Shown here piece after piece: positions 6,544 through 18,190 of a stretch of DNA of 35,795 nt (the stretch's first letter is position 1; each line of letters opens with the position of its first letter). The DNA comes from Colidextribacter sp. OB.20 (GTDB taxonomy: Bacteria; Bacillota; Clostridia; Oscillospirales; Oscillospiraceae), in NCBI RefSeq assembly GCF_009911595.1, contig NZ_QWKG01000043.1:1-35795 (forward strand), read 5' to 3'. The notes beneath the pieces are model-generated. The model was not told the origin of the DNA. It made no database searches and saw only the letters and a program-made list of their open reading frames with translations. The translations under genes were made by a program, and so were the position numbers.

Positions 6544-6882
6544 TCATTGGAGCTTCGCCAACGAGGATAAAATTTTCTGCGTCGCATCCCACAGGCCGTC
6601 ATAGCTTTGCCGAAGCTCGTCCAGGTCGGCGTCATAGAACCGGCCCGTCTCATGTACCCGGCGCGTAAGCTGATTGAGGTTATTGCTGGACCGCCGCAGC
6701 AGGGAGACCATCTCCCGCAGCTCCGGCAGTTCCAGATTTATCACAAGACCGTCAATCGCCATTTTTCGGAGGTATGCCGCCATGTTGCTGGTGCCGAGCT
6801 GAGCCATCTTCTGCTCAATCAACGCCCGTTCCTCCGGCGTGACGCGGAATTTTAGCTGTACCTCCCGCTCTAAATTCGCCAT
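6544..6882 (-). CDS. mobC: MobC-like relaxosome accessory protein (ICE copy)
   Basis: A 112-aa protein. The N-terminus is a ribbon-helix-helix-like segment (REVQLKFRVTPEERALIEQKMAQLGTSN), followed by MAAYLRKMAIDGLVI and the signature RSSNNLNQLTRRVHETG of the MobC/plasmid mobilisation relaxosome family. Such proteins bind oriT and help the relaxase melt and nick it. Start at 6882; AGGAG lies about ten bases upstream, inside the end of the preceding gene (stop 6885), so translation is coupled. Related to the copy at 22929-23264, which shares RHTSNNVNQIARRVN. Confidence 0.85.
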   Translation of the reverse strand: MANLEREVQLKFRVTPEERALIEQKMAQLGTSNMAAYLRKMAIDGLVINLELPELREMVSLLRRSSNNLNQLTRRVHETGRFYDADLDELRQSYDGLWDATQKILSSLAKLQ

Positions 6883-6884
6883 GC

Positions 6885-8099
6885 CTACCGCTCCTGGTCC
6901 TTGGCCTTACTCTTGGCGGACGGCTTGGGCGTATCGGCGGTGGGCTGCTCCTGTAACTTCTTCCGCACCGAGGGTCTGCGCAGGATCAGCTTTTGAAAGC
7001 GGTCCTCATCCTTGGAGATTAGCGCAAACGTCCCTTTGCGGCCCTCCAGCCCGGAGAGAGAAAGGGTCTGGAAGGGCAGCATCGCCATAAGGCGGTCCGT
7101 GTCCTTAGTTCCAGCCCTTGCCAGGAAGTCGGGGGAGACCTGGACCATGTAATGGGTCCCGTTGGGACTGTTCGGCTCCTGGGCAGCTTGGAATCGTTCC
7201 AGGATATAAGCAGCCTCCGCCTTAATGTCAGCCGCTTTGAGGGGCTGTCTCAACAGATGTTCATGCCGTGCGCTGCTCACGAACATATCCAAAAGACCAG
7301 GGTGAGTTTGTGTGATAAGGTAGGAAGTGTCCCGTTTTCCTCTTTCAAAAACGATGGGGATAGTCTGCGCCCACTTCTTGTTGGCTTGGGAGACGCGCCC
7401 ATCCGTCCCTTGGGTCTGCACCGTGTTGGCCAGCACATAGAACATCCGCTCATAGCCAAACTGCTTCACCACCTCCTGCACCGCCGCCTGTGTATCAAGG
7501 CGGTTGTCATGGTAGTGGCTGGCGATGGCCGTTTCAATCGCCTTTTTGCAGGCGATATTGGCATGGTTGGAGGCACGGTGCTGTTCTTCCTCGCCATGAT
7601 TATATGCGTACTCGAAAGATTCCTTGTAAATCGGGGTCTTATCCATCTTGACCGCCTCCTTTTTGGGCTTTGCAGAAGATTTCTGACGCGAAGCAGACTT
7701 TTGCTGTGCCAGCTCCTGGAGGTCCTTCCGCACCAGATCAATGAACAGGTCCACCTTGGCAGGGTGGCTTTCCAGAGTACAACTCCCCCGGCCACTGGCG
7801 ATTCCATACAGCGGAACGGTGCTGGCCCAGCTTGCGTTGTGGCCGGAGAATCGGTTATCAATATTCATCTCCTGGAGTGTATAGGCCAGAATGAATGTCA
7901 CCCGCTCTGGACCAAACTGTTTTAGAACACGTTTGGCAGAATCCTTGGCAAAATTCATCCCATCCCAATTATCAAAGATGGCATCGTCAATGGCACACTT
8001 GCACTCGGCAAGCGTTTTGAACGATGCCCGATACTGCTCTAACTCCCCGTTTTCCCGTGCGTAAGTGACGGGGTATGGGTAAATGGGCGCTTTGTTCAT
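6885..8099 (-). CDS. Tandem DUF3849 protein of the ICE
   Basis: A 404-aa protein with two copies of a DUF3849-like domain: residues about 4-125 (PIYPYPVTYARENGELEQYRAS...) and about 155-285 (PIYKESFEYAYNHGEEEQHRAS... FYVLANTVQ). A linker rich in Lys/Ala/Ser joins them, and a C-terminal part continues to a basic tail ending KAKDQER. DUF3849 is found in polyvalent proteins of Tn1549-type elements, usually fused to ArdC or helicase proteins; its activity is unknown. Start at 8099 follows GGAGAAATCAAC. It lies between the giant helicase gene and mobC in a co-directional cluster. Confidence 0.75.
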   Translation of the reverse strand: MNKAPIYPYPVTYARENGELEQYRASFKTLAECKCAIDDAIFDNWDGMNFAKDSAKRVLKQFGPERVTFILAYTLQEMNIDNRFSGHNASWASTVPLYGIASGRGSCTLESHPAKVDLFIDLVRKDLQELAQQKSASRQKSSAKPKKEAVKMDKTPIYKESFEYAYNHGEEEQHRASNHANIACKKAIETAIASHYHDNRLDTQAAVQEVVKQFGYERMFYVLANTVQTQGTDGRVSQANKKWAQTIPIVFERGKRDTSYLITQTHPGLLDMFVSSARHEHLLRQPLKAADIKAEAAYILERFQAAQEPNSPNGTHYMVQVSPDFLARAGTKDTDRLMAMLPFQTLSLSGLEGRKGTFALISKDEDRFQKLILRRPSVRKKLQEQPTADTPKPSAKSKAKDQER

Positions 8100-8153
8100 G
8101 TTGATTTCTCCATTCTATATTAGATTTGTTGTGGTATAACGAAAAGGAGCAAA

Positions 8154-8179
8154 GTCAGGCGGAGATCACCCCGCCTGAC
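8154..8179 (-). terminator. Terminator-like hairpin after the giant ICE gene
   Basis: GTCAGGCGG (8154-8162) pairs perfectly with CCGCCTGAC (8171-8179). On the minus strand the stem is followed by TTTGCTCCTTTT. It lies nine bases after the giant gene stop. Confidence 0.65.
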
Positions 8180-8187
8180 GTTCCCTG

Positions 8188-11100
8188 TTACCGCTCCTGG
8201 CGGTAGTCTTTCGGCTTGTCCGTTTTCTGTTTGGGCGGCACAGGCCGTTTCAGCCCCTCCAGCACCGAGGGGCGGGCATCCTTGGCCAGCAGCCGCTCCC
8301 CAACCGGGGCAGGCCCATCCTCTATCCCCAACTGCGCGTTCAGTTCTGCCAGCCGCTCACTTTTCTGCTGAAGCTCTGCCTCCTGGGGGAAGGGCTTGCC
8401 GATCTCGCCTTGAATCTCTTTCATCTGCTGGTGGAGATTGTCAAGCTGGGAGTGCAGCGCCGTTACCCGGTCCGGCATTTTATTCAAAGCATGGTCGATG
8501 CGGAGAAGATTACCCAAAACATCATCCCCCAATTCGGCCCGGTGGCTCATCTGGCCTTTGAGGGTCAGGACGATGGTGCGCCCGAAGTCCTCCACAGACA
8601 AAGCCATAGAAAAGCCGCGATAAGTTCCGATCTCGACAGGCTCCCCCGGCTTGATGCCCTTGCGGATTTCCGCGATCAGGGCCTTGCCCGCCTCGATTTT
8701 GTCCGTAAATGTCTGGTCTCCGATCACCATACCGGCGAACCCCTGCTTGACCTCCACGGCGGCGGTCTCTGCGGCAGGGGCGGCTGGGGTATCAGCGGCA
8801 GGCGCGTCCGGCTGTTCCCCGTCCGCCTGGGGCGGGGCGGCGGGCTTTACCGGCACCATTGGATGAGGATGCTCTGTCAGCGTTTTCATGTCGGCCTCCA
8901 GCCCCGCAATAAAGCCCTCGTTTTCCTTGATTTTCTCAGGGAACCGTTTCAGAAGATCGTCCTCCATCCGATACTGATGGCTCTGGTGGTCCGATTTCAG
9001 CAGACGCAGACGGGCCACGTCAATGTCCAGGTCCATCTTCTCCTTTATCAGCGGATTTCCCGCACACAGGGCCTTGATCTCCGCATAGGAGAGGGCGGTC
9101 TCGTCCACGTCCTCGCAGGAGCGCACCGGGGATTTTGAGGTCATAATCTGCGAAATGAATTTCTGCTTATTCTCCACCGTCTGCCAGAGGTAGGAATCGA
9201 ACGTCCCCTCCGTGACATAGCGGTAGATGTGTACCGTGGGATTCTTGTTGCCCTGGCGGACAATGCGGCCCTTGCGCTGCTCCAAATCTCCCGGCCTCCA
9301 AGGACAGTCCAGGTCATGCAGAGCAATCAGCCGGTCCTGGACGTTCATGCCAGCGCCCATTTTGAAGGTGCTGCCCATGAGTACCCGTACCCGCCCGGAA
9401 CGGACCTTTGCGAACAGCTCCTTCTTTTTGGCGTCGGTATTGGCGTCATGGATGAAAGCGATCTCCCGCTTCGGGATGCCCATAGCGATGAGCTTGCTGC
9501 GGATGTCCTCATAGACGGAAAAGGGCGCGTCCGGCTTGATGTCCTCCAGCAGATTGCCCAGGGCGTGCAAATCTGTCCCGCCCGCCACCTTGTTTCCCGC
9601 CGCCATCGCGGTTTTGTCCCGCTTGGCGGCGGCAGCGGCCTTTGGGGTAGACAGGTCGCAGAAAATGAGCTGGGTCAGCTTGTCCGCCTGCCCGTCCTCC
9701 CAAATGCGGAACACATTTTCCACACACATATTGACCTTACTGCCCGGATTGTCGGGAAAAAGCGGGTTAATCAGCCTCTGGTCGAGGCCCAGCTTGCGCC
9801 CATCGCTGGTAATCTTCAGCATATTGTCGATTTTGGGGTTTACCTGTCCCGTATGGACGGCGGCGGCGCGGTCAGATAATTCCCGGACCAACTGCTTCTG
9901 TTCCTCTGAGGGCAGGGCCTTTTCTGTGTGATATTCCACCTCCGGCACGGGGAGATGGAGCTGATCGGCGGTCTTGATGTCGGCGGTCTCGCGGAACATG
10001 GCCATCAGCTCCGGCAGATTGTAGAATCTGGCAAAGCGCGTCCGGGGGCGGTATTTCCCCTCCGGGGCCAACTCTACCTTCGTCACTGTTTCACCAAAAA
10101 TGGAGGCCCAGCTATCAAAGTGGGTCAGACTGTAATGCTTTCCCCGGCTGTCGGTGAATCCCTTTTCCAAAAGGTCCTGCTGTAAATACCGCTGCATGGT
10201 AAATAACTCGGTCATGGAGTTGCTGACCGGGGTGCCTGTGGCGAATACCACGCCGCGCCCGCCGGTGATCTCGTCCATGTAGCGGCATTTCAGCAGCATA
10301 TCGCTGGACTTCTGCGCATCGGTGGTGGAAAGCCCCGCCACGTTCCGCATTTTCGTGTAGAGGAACAAATTTTTGTACGAATGTGCTTCATCAATAAAGA
10401 GGCGGTCCACGCCAAGCTGCTCAAAGGTCACGGAGCTGTCCTTCCGGCTGGTGTTGTTGAGCTTTTCCAGACGGGCCTCCAGGGAACGCTTTGTGCGCTC
10501 CAACTGCTTGACGCTGAATCTCTCCGCGCCGCTGTCCTCCAATTCCTCAATGCCCTGTTCAATCTCCAGAATCTGGTCCTGGAGCAACTGCTCCCGCCGC
10601 TCATAGGAAACGGGGAGGCGTTCAAACTGCGAGTGTCCCATGATGATCGCGTCATAATTCCCGGTGGCGATTCGGGAACAGAACTTCTTGCGGTTCCTGC
10701 CCTCAAAGTCCTTTTTGGAGGCAACGAGGATATTGGCGGTGGGGTACAGCCGCAGGAACTCGCTGGCCCACTGTTCAATCAGATGATTGGGAACGGCAAA
10801 AAGGGATTTCTGACACAGCCCCAGGCGCTTGCTCTCCATCGCGGCGGCAGTCATTTCAAAGGTCTTGCCCGCTCCGACCTCATGGGCCAGCAGGGTATTG
10901 TTGCCGTACAGCACATGGGCGATGGCGTTGAGCTGATGCTCCCGCAGGGTGATCTCCGGGTTGATGCCGCCGAACACGATATGCCGCCCGTCATACTCGC
11001 GGGGCCGGATGGAGTTGAACAGCTCATTGTACTGCTTCACCAGGGTCTGCCGCCGCTGGGTGTCTTTCCAAATCCAATCCCGGAAAGCATCCTTGATGGC

Positions 11101-14100
11101 CTGCTGCTTCTGCTGGGCCAGAGTGGTGGCGTTGTGGTTCAGAACGCGGCGTTCCTTGCCGTCCGGGTCCTTGATGGTGTCATAGATTCGCACATCGCGG
11201 AGGTTCAAAGTGTCCTCCAGGATGTGATAGGCATTGAGCCGGTCCGTGCCATAGGTGGTGTTGGCGGCAACATCATAGCCAGTCACAGTGTTTTTGCTGG
11301 TGATGTTCCATTCCCCGGTATATTCCGAGAAATTCACATGGATTTTTTTCTTCTGCACCGGCGGCGTTTTGAACAGCTCATACATGAACTGCTGAACATA
11401 CCGCTTATCCAGCCAGGTAGCCCCCAGGCGAAGGTCGATCTCCGAGGCGGTCAGGTCCTTGGGCTGGGCGGTCTCCAGCGCCTCCAGATTGGGACGCAGC
11501 CGGTACTTCTCCCCGTCAGGCAGAGCATCATACATCGCTTTGGCGATGCGTAGCTTCTGCCGCACGTTCCCGGAAAGGTATTCATCGGCGGCAACGAGGG
11601 GGAAACTGTTCAGATCAACGGAGGACCAGTCTTTCCGGCTGGGGTCTCCCTGGCACTGAATATCCCGGAAGATCACGCCGGACAGCTCCGATTCCAATTC
11701 TTCCTCTGTTTTCCCGGAGAGCTGGGCCATATAGGGCATATCCACCCGCGCTTTTTCCCCGATGGAGACAGCCAGGGCTTCACTGGCGGTGTCCACATGA
11801 GTGACCGCCCTGTGGGGCTTGATGGTCCGCTTGGTGAACATATCCGCTTTGCGTTCCAGCCGCCCGTCATTGTCCAGAACCTCCAACGAGCAGAGCAGAT
11901 AATAGGAGCTGTCCGCAGAAAAGGCCAGCGCGTTTTCCCGGCTGTTGAGCAGGCCGTATTTTTTGGAGAAAGCGTCATACAGACTGTTGAGGGCCTGCCG
12001 CTCCTTTTGGACGGAGATTTCATCGGCGTCCTCCATCTGAAGGTTTATCAGCCGATGCACACAGTCCCGCAGTTCCACCATGCCCTTGACGCGGGCCTTG
12101 GCTGTGGCGCTCAAATCAGGCTTTGCCATCATGGAGGTTTCCCGATAGTACACCTCTCCGTCAATAATGCCGAAGGAATATCGTTCGATACCTGGGTCCG
12201 CCGGAATCAGGGAATCCGTTTCGATTTCCTCATCCAGTTCGGACAGCTCCACCCGCTTAATCTCGCCGTGGATGTGGGACAGGGCGGCGCGGAGCTGCTG
12301 GGCAAAGTCCTGGTCTTTCCGGGGCTTACACGCCAACTGCGGTCCATAGGGGCCGGAGGTGATCTCCAAATCGCCCAGCACCATTTCGGGGTGGGTCTGG
12401 AAATAGCGGTTCATACTTACGAAGCCGGGGCGTTCCTCGCCGACCTGCCCGATATAGGTGTGGCGCTCAATGACCTCCGCCTCCACCCATTCCGGCAAAG
12501 GCTCATTCTCCCGCAGGGGAATTTCCCGCTTTTGGAGGAACATGATGGACATGGAGGTTTCCGTCCCGGCGTTGGCCTGGAACACACCGTCCGGCAGGCG
12601 GACCGCGCCCAGCAGATCACAGCGCCGGGCAATATACCGTCGCGCCCGGTCATCCTTTTTGTCCATTGTGCCGCCGCTGATGCCGTTGGAGGTGATAAAC
12701 GCGATCACGCCGCCTGCCCGGACCTTATCAATGGTTTTGGCAAAGAAATAGTCATGGATCAGAAGCCTCTCCCGGTCATACCGCTGGTCCACCACGGGAT
12801 AATTGCCAAAGGGTACGTTACCAATAGCGATGTCGAAAAAGCTGTCCGGGAAGTCTGTTTTTTCGTAGCCGCGTACTGTGATCCGGGCTTTGGGGTAGAG
12901 CTGCTGGGCGATACGCCCGGTGATGCTGTCCAGCTCCACGCCGTACAGCTTGGACGCGGCCATGTTCTCCGGCAGCAGGCCGAAGAAATTTCCCACGCCG
13001 CAGGACGGCTCCAGAATGTTTCCCTTTTCAAAGCCCATGTTCCCGATGGCCTCATAGATGGCCTTGATGACCAGGGGGCTGGTGTAATGGGCATTGAGGG
13101 TGGATGCCCGCGCTGATTTGTATTCGCTGTCCGTCAGCAGGCTTTTCAGCTCCTGATACTCGGCGGACCACTCGGCCTTGTCCGGGTCAAAGGCATCGGG
13201 GATGCCGCCCCAGCCCACATAGCGGGAAAGGACTTCCTGCTCTGCTTCGGTGGCGGACCGGCCCTCATCCTCAATCTGCTTCAAGGTGCGGATGGCCTCC
13301 ACATTCATGCGGTACTTGGCTCGCTGGCCGCCTACACCCAAGTTGTCATCGGTGATGCGGAAATTTTCAGTGGCAGCGTCCTGTTCAGCGGCGGGGGCCT
13401 GTTCCGGCTGCGCGTGTTCCGGCTCGTCAAAATGTAGGGTCTGAACAACAACATCATAGGGCAGGCCGTTCTTATCGCCGGGATAGATCGTCGCGGGTCC
13501 CGGAACTGCCGTGGGGCCGGGGGTCTCCGGCTGTTCTGCCGGGGGCGGCGCTGGCGGGACCGGGACCTCTGCGGCGGGGGCCTCCGGGGTAAACAGGGCG
13601 GCGTTGCGCACATCATGGCGAACTGCGTCCTCGAAAAAGTCTTTGGTAACAGTCTGATGGCTCCAGGCATAAGGGCCGGTATGAATGATAACATCCAAAT
13701 CGCCGATACCCTCAATGGTTCCGCTGACATCGTGATCGCCGTAGGCAAAGGCAACCTTGTCCCCCACCTGATAGTGGAGCTGGCCTGTCAGCTCCACACT
13801 CTCCCGCTGGACCGGCTTATGGGAAAAACCGTCCAGCTCTTGTAGCCAGAGGGCGCGGAGGATAGGCGCGACAGCCTCCCAGGACAGGGACTGCTTTGTG
13901 CCGAATTTGTCCTGGATTTCCACCGCCATACTGATCGTGGAAGTAAAATAGTCCGCTATGTCCCCGGTTTCCAGTGTTACCGTCTCGGCGCGGCTGGCGA
14001 AAGCAAGGGACAGCCGCTGGGCAATTCCCCGGTTGTTCTCGCCAGAGCGCAGCCAGCCGGAAATGTAGCCCTTGTCCCGGTCTGTCAGAAGATGCTTTGT

Positions 14101-17100
14101 CAGCACTTCCCGGAAATCATCGTTGACGCGGCTCATATCGGCGGGCAGATAGCTGGTAATTCGGCCATTCCGCGTGTCCAGATGCAGCAGCCGTTCAAAA
14201 TTCTGCTTGTTTTCAGTCCGCAGGAGTGGTATCGGCAGGGACGGGTCCCGGAGCTGCACGTCAAATATGCCGATTTCCTCAATTTCAAAGGCTGTATTTT
14301 GTAGATAGACTATATCGCCGGGTTTGTAAGGCGGGGCCAGAGGGTCGTGGGGCGGCTGGTCCGCCGCGCCGATGACCTCCTGGATGGTCTGCCGGTCCTC
14401 ATCAGAAACGGTGATGTCAACCTCATGGGCGGTGTCTCCGCTCCCGATGGTGATGGTGTCCCCCTCGCGGGTAACGGGCCGGTCAGAAAGGTCCGGGGGC
14501 AGCGCCGCCGTCTGTTCCCGCTCTGCGGCCTGCTGCAAAACGGGAACAATATCACGATATTTTTCATTTTGACGGAGGTAGTCCAGCAGTCCGCCGTAGC
14601 CATCGCCTACATCCTGACGGCCCCAAACCCTTACGCCATCCGGCAAAACAATGACGAACGAAACCTTGTCATAGCCGGAAAATTCATCAAACTCCGGGTC
14701 TTTGGATTCAATCCATCTTTGTTCTGTCCCATATTTTTTAATGGCAGCTTTTTTGCCTGCTACACGCTTATCATCCGCCTGCTTCATCAGACGGTCAAAT
14801 TCGTGGACAGAATAGATTTTGTCGGCCTTAAAAACACCCGTTTCGCTGAACTCACAACAAACATACGGCGGTACTGCGGGGATGCCCCTGTCCAGCAATT
14901 CACGGATAACAACGGACGCGACCTCATCTTCCTCATAGTAGCACCATCCATATTCAGTTCCGCCAGCGGCTAAGGTTTCGGGCGAAAGCAGTTTTTTTGC
15001 ATCCGTTTCCCGTATCATAATTCCGCCATGACGGGCGGTGCTGACTTCATACACACCGTCTGCAAACTCATCGCTCATCTGCACTTTGCCCCAGGGAGAA
15101 TGATCGCCTATCTCTGTCCCCCAGGGCGGCGTTTCTTCCTCATACCCTGTTGTATCGGGCATCGCATGGGGCGGGGCGGTTTGCTGCTCCTGCTGGGGCT
15201 GGGTGAGGGCGGCATAGGTTTCGTCCACAATTTCCCGATGCAGCCGGTAGCGGAAGTCGGGCATATCGTGATACAGACGCATAAACTCCGGCTCTGTAAT
15301 GGTGAGTGCCGCCCGTTTGACTGCCGCATCGCCCTCAATAATCGCATTTTCCCGGTCCGAATTTTTGCAGGCGTTTTGATAGGCCACATCTGCCAGCACC
15401 AAATCCCGGATGATAGGTTTATAGCGGTTATAGGTCTCCCGGATGGTAGGCGCGGTGCTGGAATCCTGCCCCGCCAGCCGTTCCGCATCGGCCACGACCT
15501 GTTCCACAAACTCGGAGGGGCTGTCCTGTTCCAGATGCTCCCGGATGGCGGCGGCGTCTATGTCCTCAAAATTGTCCAGTTCCTTCTCGGTGAAAAATCT
15601 GTCCTCCTTCACCAGACGAGCAAGGCGGCGCTGTACTTTTGTCCAGGGCAGATCGGTGGCCGCGCCTTCTACCGTAACAGGAAACGCAGGGAGACTATCG
15701 CCGTACTCATTTTTCAGCCACTCCGCCGTGTCCCGGTCCCGGGCATGGCCGGTCATGTACTGCTGGACCCGGCGCTTGCTGGCAATATCACCGTTCCACT
15801 CCTGGAGGGCGGCGTCAATATCTTCCTGGGTGACTTCACGGGACGTGGAGGCGGGAATGGGCACGGATTGTTCCGGGGCCTCCGCTTCCGCTTTACGGGC
15901 GTTCATGGCCTCATGTTCCACAGAGAGATAGGAGACCACGAGACGTTTCCCGTCCTGCTCAATGCTGGAGACCGTTACATCGTGCCTATCCCGGAGGCGA
16001 TGCACATACTCGCCCAGCTTATGGCCGGGGATGCCGCACATGGCCACACGCCCGATGCCGGGAAGATTGTGCTGCGTCAGCATCAAACCCAACTCAACGG
16101 AGACAACACGCGCATCCGGCCCGAACATTTCAAAGGAATCTCCTATCTGATACAACACAATATTTCCTGGATGGGCTTCTTTAAGTGCGTTGTAGTCCGT
16201 CTGGAAATCTGTGCTGCCCAGCACAGAAGCAAGCGGTTCCATTTCCGGGGCTGATGCCGTTTGCGTCTGCTCCGGGTGCGTTTGCCGGTATTGCTCCAAT
16301 TCCTCCGGGGTCAGGTATCGGCCTTCTTCAATCAACTGCCGCAGCCGTTTTTCAGCGTCAGACCAGGATATAGTGACTTCCGCAGTCTCTTTGTCCTCGC
16401 CGTTTTTCTGTATTGTGATGCCAACATCAGGGCGATAATCCACCCATCCCTGTGTCCCATCCGGCAGCTTATGCCCTGCGGCAACACGGCCAAACGCTGC
16501 ACTGACCGCGCCCACCGTGTCCTCAACGCTCAAATTCTGCTGATAGATTTCATAAATCCGCAGATTTTGGAAATGAAGCGGCGCTTCAAATCGGAGCTGT
16601 GCGTCGATGTCAGCCTGGGTGATCTCCAGGGCTGGGAGCTGTTCCAAGTGGTCGCTCTGGTACTTCTCCAATTCCTCCGGCGTAAGGTAACTGCCCTCCT
16701 GGATGAGCTGGCGAATACGTTTTTCCACAGCGGGCCACTTCACCGTAACTTCCGTCCTTGGATGGTAGCGCACCAATCTCAACCCGGTGTCAGGGCGGTA
16801 ATCAGTGATACCCGATGCGCCATCCAGGAATGTATGATTGCCGCCGGAATATCCATATTCCTGTTTGAGCGCAGCAACCGCGTCTTTGGCAGAAATGTTC
16901 CGCTGATACATGGTGAAAATCCGCAGCCTGCCCGAATACTGCCGCAGAATCGTGTCAATTTCTGCCTGGGAAATGGAAGAAGCAGAGGGCGCGTCCGCGC
17001 TCTCTGCTTCTCGAATGGTCTCCATCTGCTCCCGCTGGGACGGGATTTCCGGGGGCATAAAACTTAGCTGTAAATCAGCTCCGACATGATAACTTCCTCC

Positions 17101-18075
17101 GCCTGTGCCTTGCAGGTGTTCATCAGTCCCACCCACTTCATCTGATCGCTGGCTTTCAACTGCTCCGTGGCCCCCGCCGCCTTCGCCAACTGCGGCATCA
17201 TCTGCTCCAGACGGCTGTTCGCCGCGTCCTCGATCTCCAACAGGTGGCTGAACAGGGTCCCGTTCAGCGTCAGGCGGTTGAACAGGCCCGGTCGATGCTC
17301 CTTCAGATACGTCCGGCGCATCCTCCCGTACTTGCCCAGGTCCCGGTCCGGCTGCTCCGGCAGGGCCAGATTGGGAATCAGGTAATCTCCCACTTGGGTG
17401 TAGGTCAGATTGTTCTCCATGTTCGGCGTTCCTTTCTGCGGATTTTTTCCGCTCATATTTTTTGATGGTGACTTCGATCTGCCGCAGCACCGTCTCGCTC
17501 CCCAGGCTGACCGCCGTACCCAGCTCCGTGATGGTGTCCTGGGTGTTGAAGTCAAAAATGCTCAGGAAATCCTCATGTTCAAAGTAGTTTTCCGGCTCCA
17601 GGCCGCAGCGGGACATGAGGGTATATGCGATGCTGACGGCGGCGGCGTTTCGGAACTGCGCTCCGATGTTGAACTCATCATACTCCTCCAAAAAGCTGCC
17701 GTCAACGATGCGGAGGATGTCCTGCTGGTGATCGTCCCAATATTCCGCCGCAAGCTGGGCGGCGATCTTCTCAAACTGTTCCACGAGGTCGCTGCCGGAC
17801 ACGTCAAACCGCTGCTCCAGCGCCGCCGATACCGTGTCCTGATATTCCTCCCGGTACTTCCACAGCTTGGGCCGGGTTTCCTCTCCGCCGCCGGTGTCAG
17901 CCACATCGAACACATAGCGCAGAAAGGGCCTGCTGCCGCTGTTGTCGATGATGGCGATACCCGTGGCTCCCCGCCGCACATACCGGCGCATCCGCTGGTT
18001 CCAGAAATCATATTCCGCGCAGGCGGTAGCGTTGGGCCGCTGGGCGTGAATCAGGAGCTGTTCGGGGTACGGATA
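8188..18075 (-). pseudogene. Giant LtrC/methylase/SNF2-helicase polyvalent protein, 3' part (split by the nested element)
   Basis: The uninterrupted frame from the first ATG (17991) encodes 3267 aa. Homology extends 28 codons upstream to 18075 (YPYPEQLLIHAQRPNATACA...), where the inserted element and an in-frame TAG begin. Domains counted from Met17991: LtrC-like N-terminal remainder (1-190); a linker overlapping tnpV (190-309); three degenerate repeats each starting ITQADID-like and ending YLTPEELE-like (about 340-860); between repeats two and three a MutS domain-I-like module (YQIGDSFEMFG, about 590-700); N6-methylase-like motif LEPSCGVGNFFG (about 1660) with NVPFG in place of NPPY; SNF2/DEAH helicase with AHEVGAGKTFEM (about 2370), IDEAH (about 2530), ATGTPVSNS and QRKGRIVRQGN (about 2900). 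Family members act in ICE DNA processing. With the missing 38 codons at 26491-26604 the protein would be 3333 aa. Whether an internal start yields active protein is unknown. Confidence 0.9.
17064..17420 (-). CDS. tnpV: TnpV-like protein encoded out of frame inside the giant gene
   Basis: A 118-aa protein starting MENNLTYTQVGDYLIPNLAL and ending EEVIMSELIYS. It matches the transposon-encoded TnpV family pattern: tyrosine-rich start, YLIPNL, RRTYLKEHRPGLFNRLTLNG, a central acidic helix and QMKWVGLMN. It lies entirely within the giant protein gene in a different frame, where that gene reads a Gly/Pro/Asp-rich linker without conserved structure. AAGGAA precedes the ATG by about nine bases, supporting its own translation. 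TnpV function is unknown. The giant frame across this stretch is probably the overprinted one. Confidence 0.75.
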   Translation of the reverse strand: MENNLTYTQVGDYLIPNLALPEQPDRDLGKYGRMRRTYLKEHRPGLFNRLTLNGTLFSHLLEIEDAANSRLEQMMPQLAKAAGATEQLKASDQMKWVGLMNTCKAQAEEVIMSELIYS

Positions 18076-18076
18076 T

Positions 18077-18108
18077 TTCTAAAGATGTTGTCAAGGGGAA
18101 ATGTAAGA
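18077..18108. repeat. attL: Left attachment site and terminal inverted repeat of the nested element
   Basis: Core TT at 18077-18078, then CTAAAG, ATGTTGT, c, AAGGG, ga, AATGT, a, AG. It matches the inverted right end (ATGTTGT, a, AAGGG, tg, AATGT, g, AG) in 19 of 23 bases without gaps from 18085. The flank belongs to the giant ICE gene. Confidence 0.8.
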
Positions 18109-18147
18109 TTGAGTTTTTACCTTTTACTTTTTTATTCCTTCAAAGGC

Positions 18148-18180
18148 AACCGCCGCCACTCATACAGAGAGGCGGCGGTT
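18148..18180 (-). terminator. Hairpin terminator downstream of hcp
   Basis: Perfect 10-bp stem AACCGCCGCC (18148-18157) and GGCGGCGGTT (18171-18180), loop 13 bases, 11 bases past the hcp stop. It would shield the interrupted helicase gene from hcp transcription, though the T-tract is poor. Confidence 0.65.
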
Positions 18181-18190
18181 ATAACCAGCA

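Noticed and set aside
11797-13116. 439-codon plus-strand frame opposite the giant gene
   Set aside because: Antisense to the methylase-like domain; composition is an artefact of codon bias in the sense gene. The same applies to 10381-11553, 15028-16254 and 26937-28196.
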